In this document: in pieces, positions 63,951-64,000 of the stretch
Layout: the number at the start of each line of letters is the position of its first letter
How positions within the stretch are numbered: position 1 is the first letter of the stretch
Assembly: GCF_902652685.1 (NCBI RefSeq)
Contig: NZ_CACRUY010000003.1
Span: 124,001-188,000 of the forward strand
DNA: 64,000 bases
Direction: 5' to 3'
DNA from: Mycobacterium sp. Marseille-P9652
Lineage (GTDB): Bacteria; Actinomycetota; Actinomycetes; Mycobacteriales; Mycobacteriaceae
The notes under the pieces: generated by a model
Seen by the model: only the letters and a program-made list of their open reading frames with translations
Database searches by the model: none
Told to the model about the DNA's origin: nothing
Made by a program: the position numbers and the translations under genes

Positions 63951-64000
63951 ATGAATCTGCATGACGCCCTGGGCAGCGCCGAACGGATCAAAGCGCTCGA
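63951..64000 (+). CDS. Start of a gene cut off by the window edge
   Basis: An ATG at 63951 begins MNLHDALGSAERIKAL, preceded by GAGGGGG. Only 16 codons are visible, helical in appearance, with no family recognisable. It lies 130 bases after the methyltransferase on the same strand. Confidence 0.5.
   Translation, partial: MNLHDALGSAERIKAL

Overview
The window is high-GC DNA (roughly two thirds G+C by eye, strongly GC at third codon positions) from a mycobacterium, probably a slow grower. The evidence is the gene content: a cyclopropane/mycolic-acid methyltransferase (29412-30296), a wax-ester synthase/diacylglycerol acyltransferase (32739-34094), an Eis-type acetyltransferase, PknD-type receptor kinases with NHL propellers, a PrrB-like histidine kinase, several F420-type flavoenzymes and a DUF732 secreted protein. 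I see no rRNA, tRNA, insertion sequence, phage or CRISPR array. About 59 protein genes are supported, in short operons with very tight spacing (many GTGA, ATGA or TGATG overlaps) and many GTG or TTG starts.

Layout. 1-11.6 kb is catabolism: amidohydrolase, small protein and Rieske oxygenase (minus), then aldehyde dehydrogenase, an orphan PrrB-like histidine kinase, SDR, TetR, acyl-CoA dehydrogenase, and a three-gene run of luciferase-like monooxygenases. 12-24.8 kb holds an Eis-like acetyltransferase, a DAO-type oxidase, a P450terp-like P450 facing a TetR gene, an isolated cytochrome oxidase subunit I gene, a small lipoprotein, an MFS transporter, a hemerythrin, a membrane protein and a large PLP decarboxylase. 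24.9-38.7 kb holds a ketopantoate-reductase-like enzyme, an SCO6745-family protein, an esterase, YdeI-like and VOC proteins, the mycolate methyltransferase, malQ, WS/DGAT, a QueG-like iron-sulfur protein, an RsbW-like ATPase, a haloacid dehalogenase and a formate/nitrite-type channel. At 37.5-39.8 kb a ferritin-like diiron protein, a variant ferredoxin and a ferredoxin reductase form one operon that looks like a complete electron-transfer chain.

40-48.4 kb holds F420-type oxidoreductases, a 2-hydroxyacid dehydrogenase, a MacS/MacR-like two-component system flanked by dyads resembling the Streptomyces MacR site, an acyltransferase, and a MarR gene with a large dyad between it and a Ddn-like reductase. 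48.5-62 kb is signalling: a 1402-residue PAS-GAF-kinase-receiver-PAS-GAF-PP2C-RsbW fusion with a STAS protein next to it, a membrane esterase that appears frameshifted, and three consecutive PknD-like genes of which the third is a pseudokinase without an N-lobe. The window ends with a 56-residue zinc-ribbon protein, a Nudix hydrolase and a SAM methyltransferase behind a clean dyad.

The region reads as accessory metabolism plus environmental sensing. Several regulators sit beside recognisable operator dyads, and two genes (the oxidase subunit and the Nudix hydrolase) have DosR-like boxes about 90 bp upstream of their starts, which suggests a low-oxygen link.
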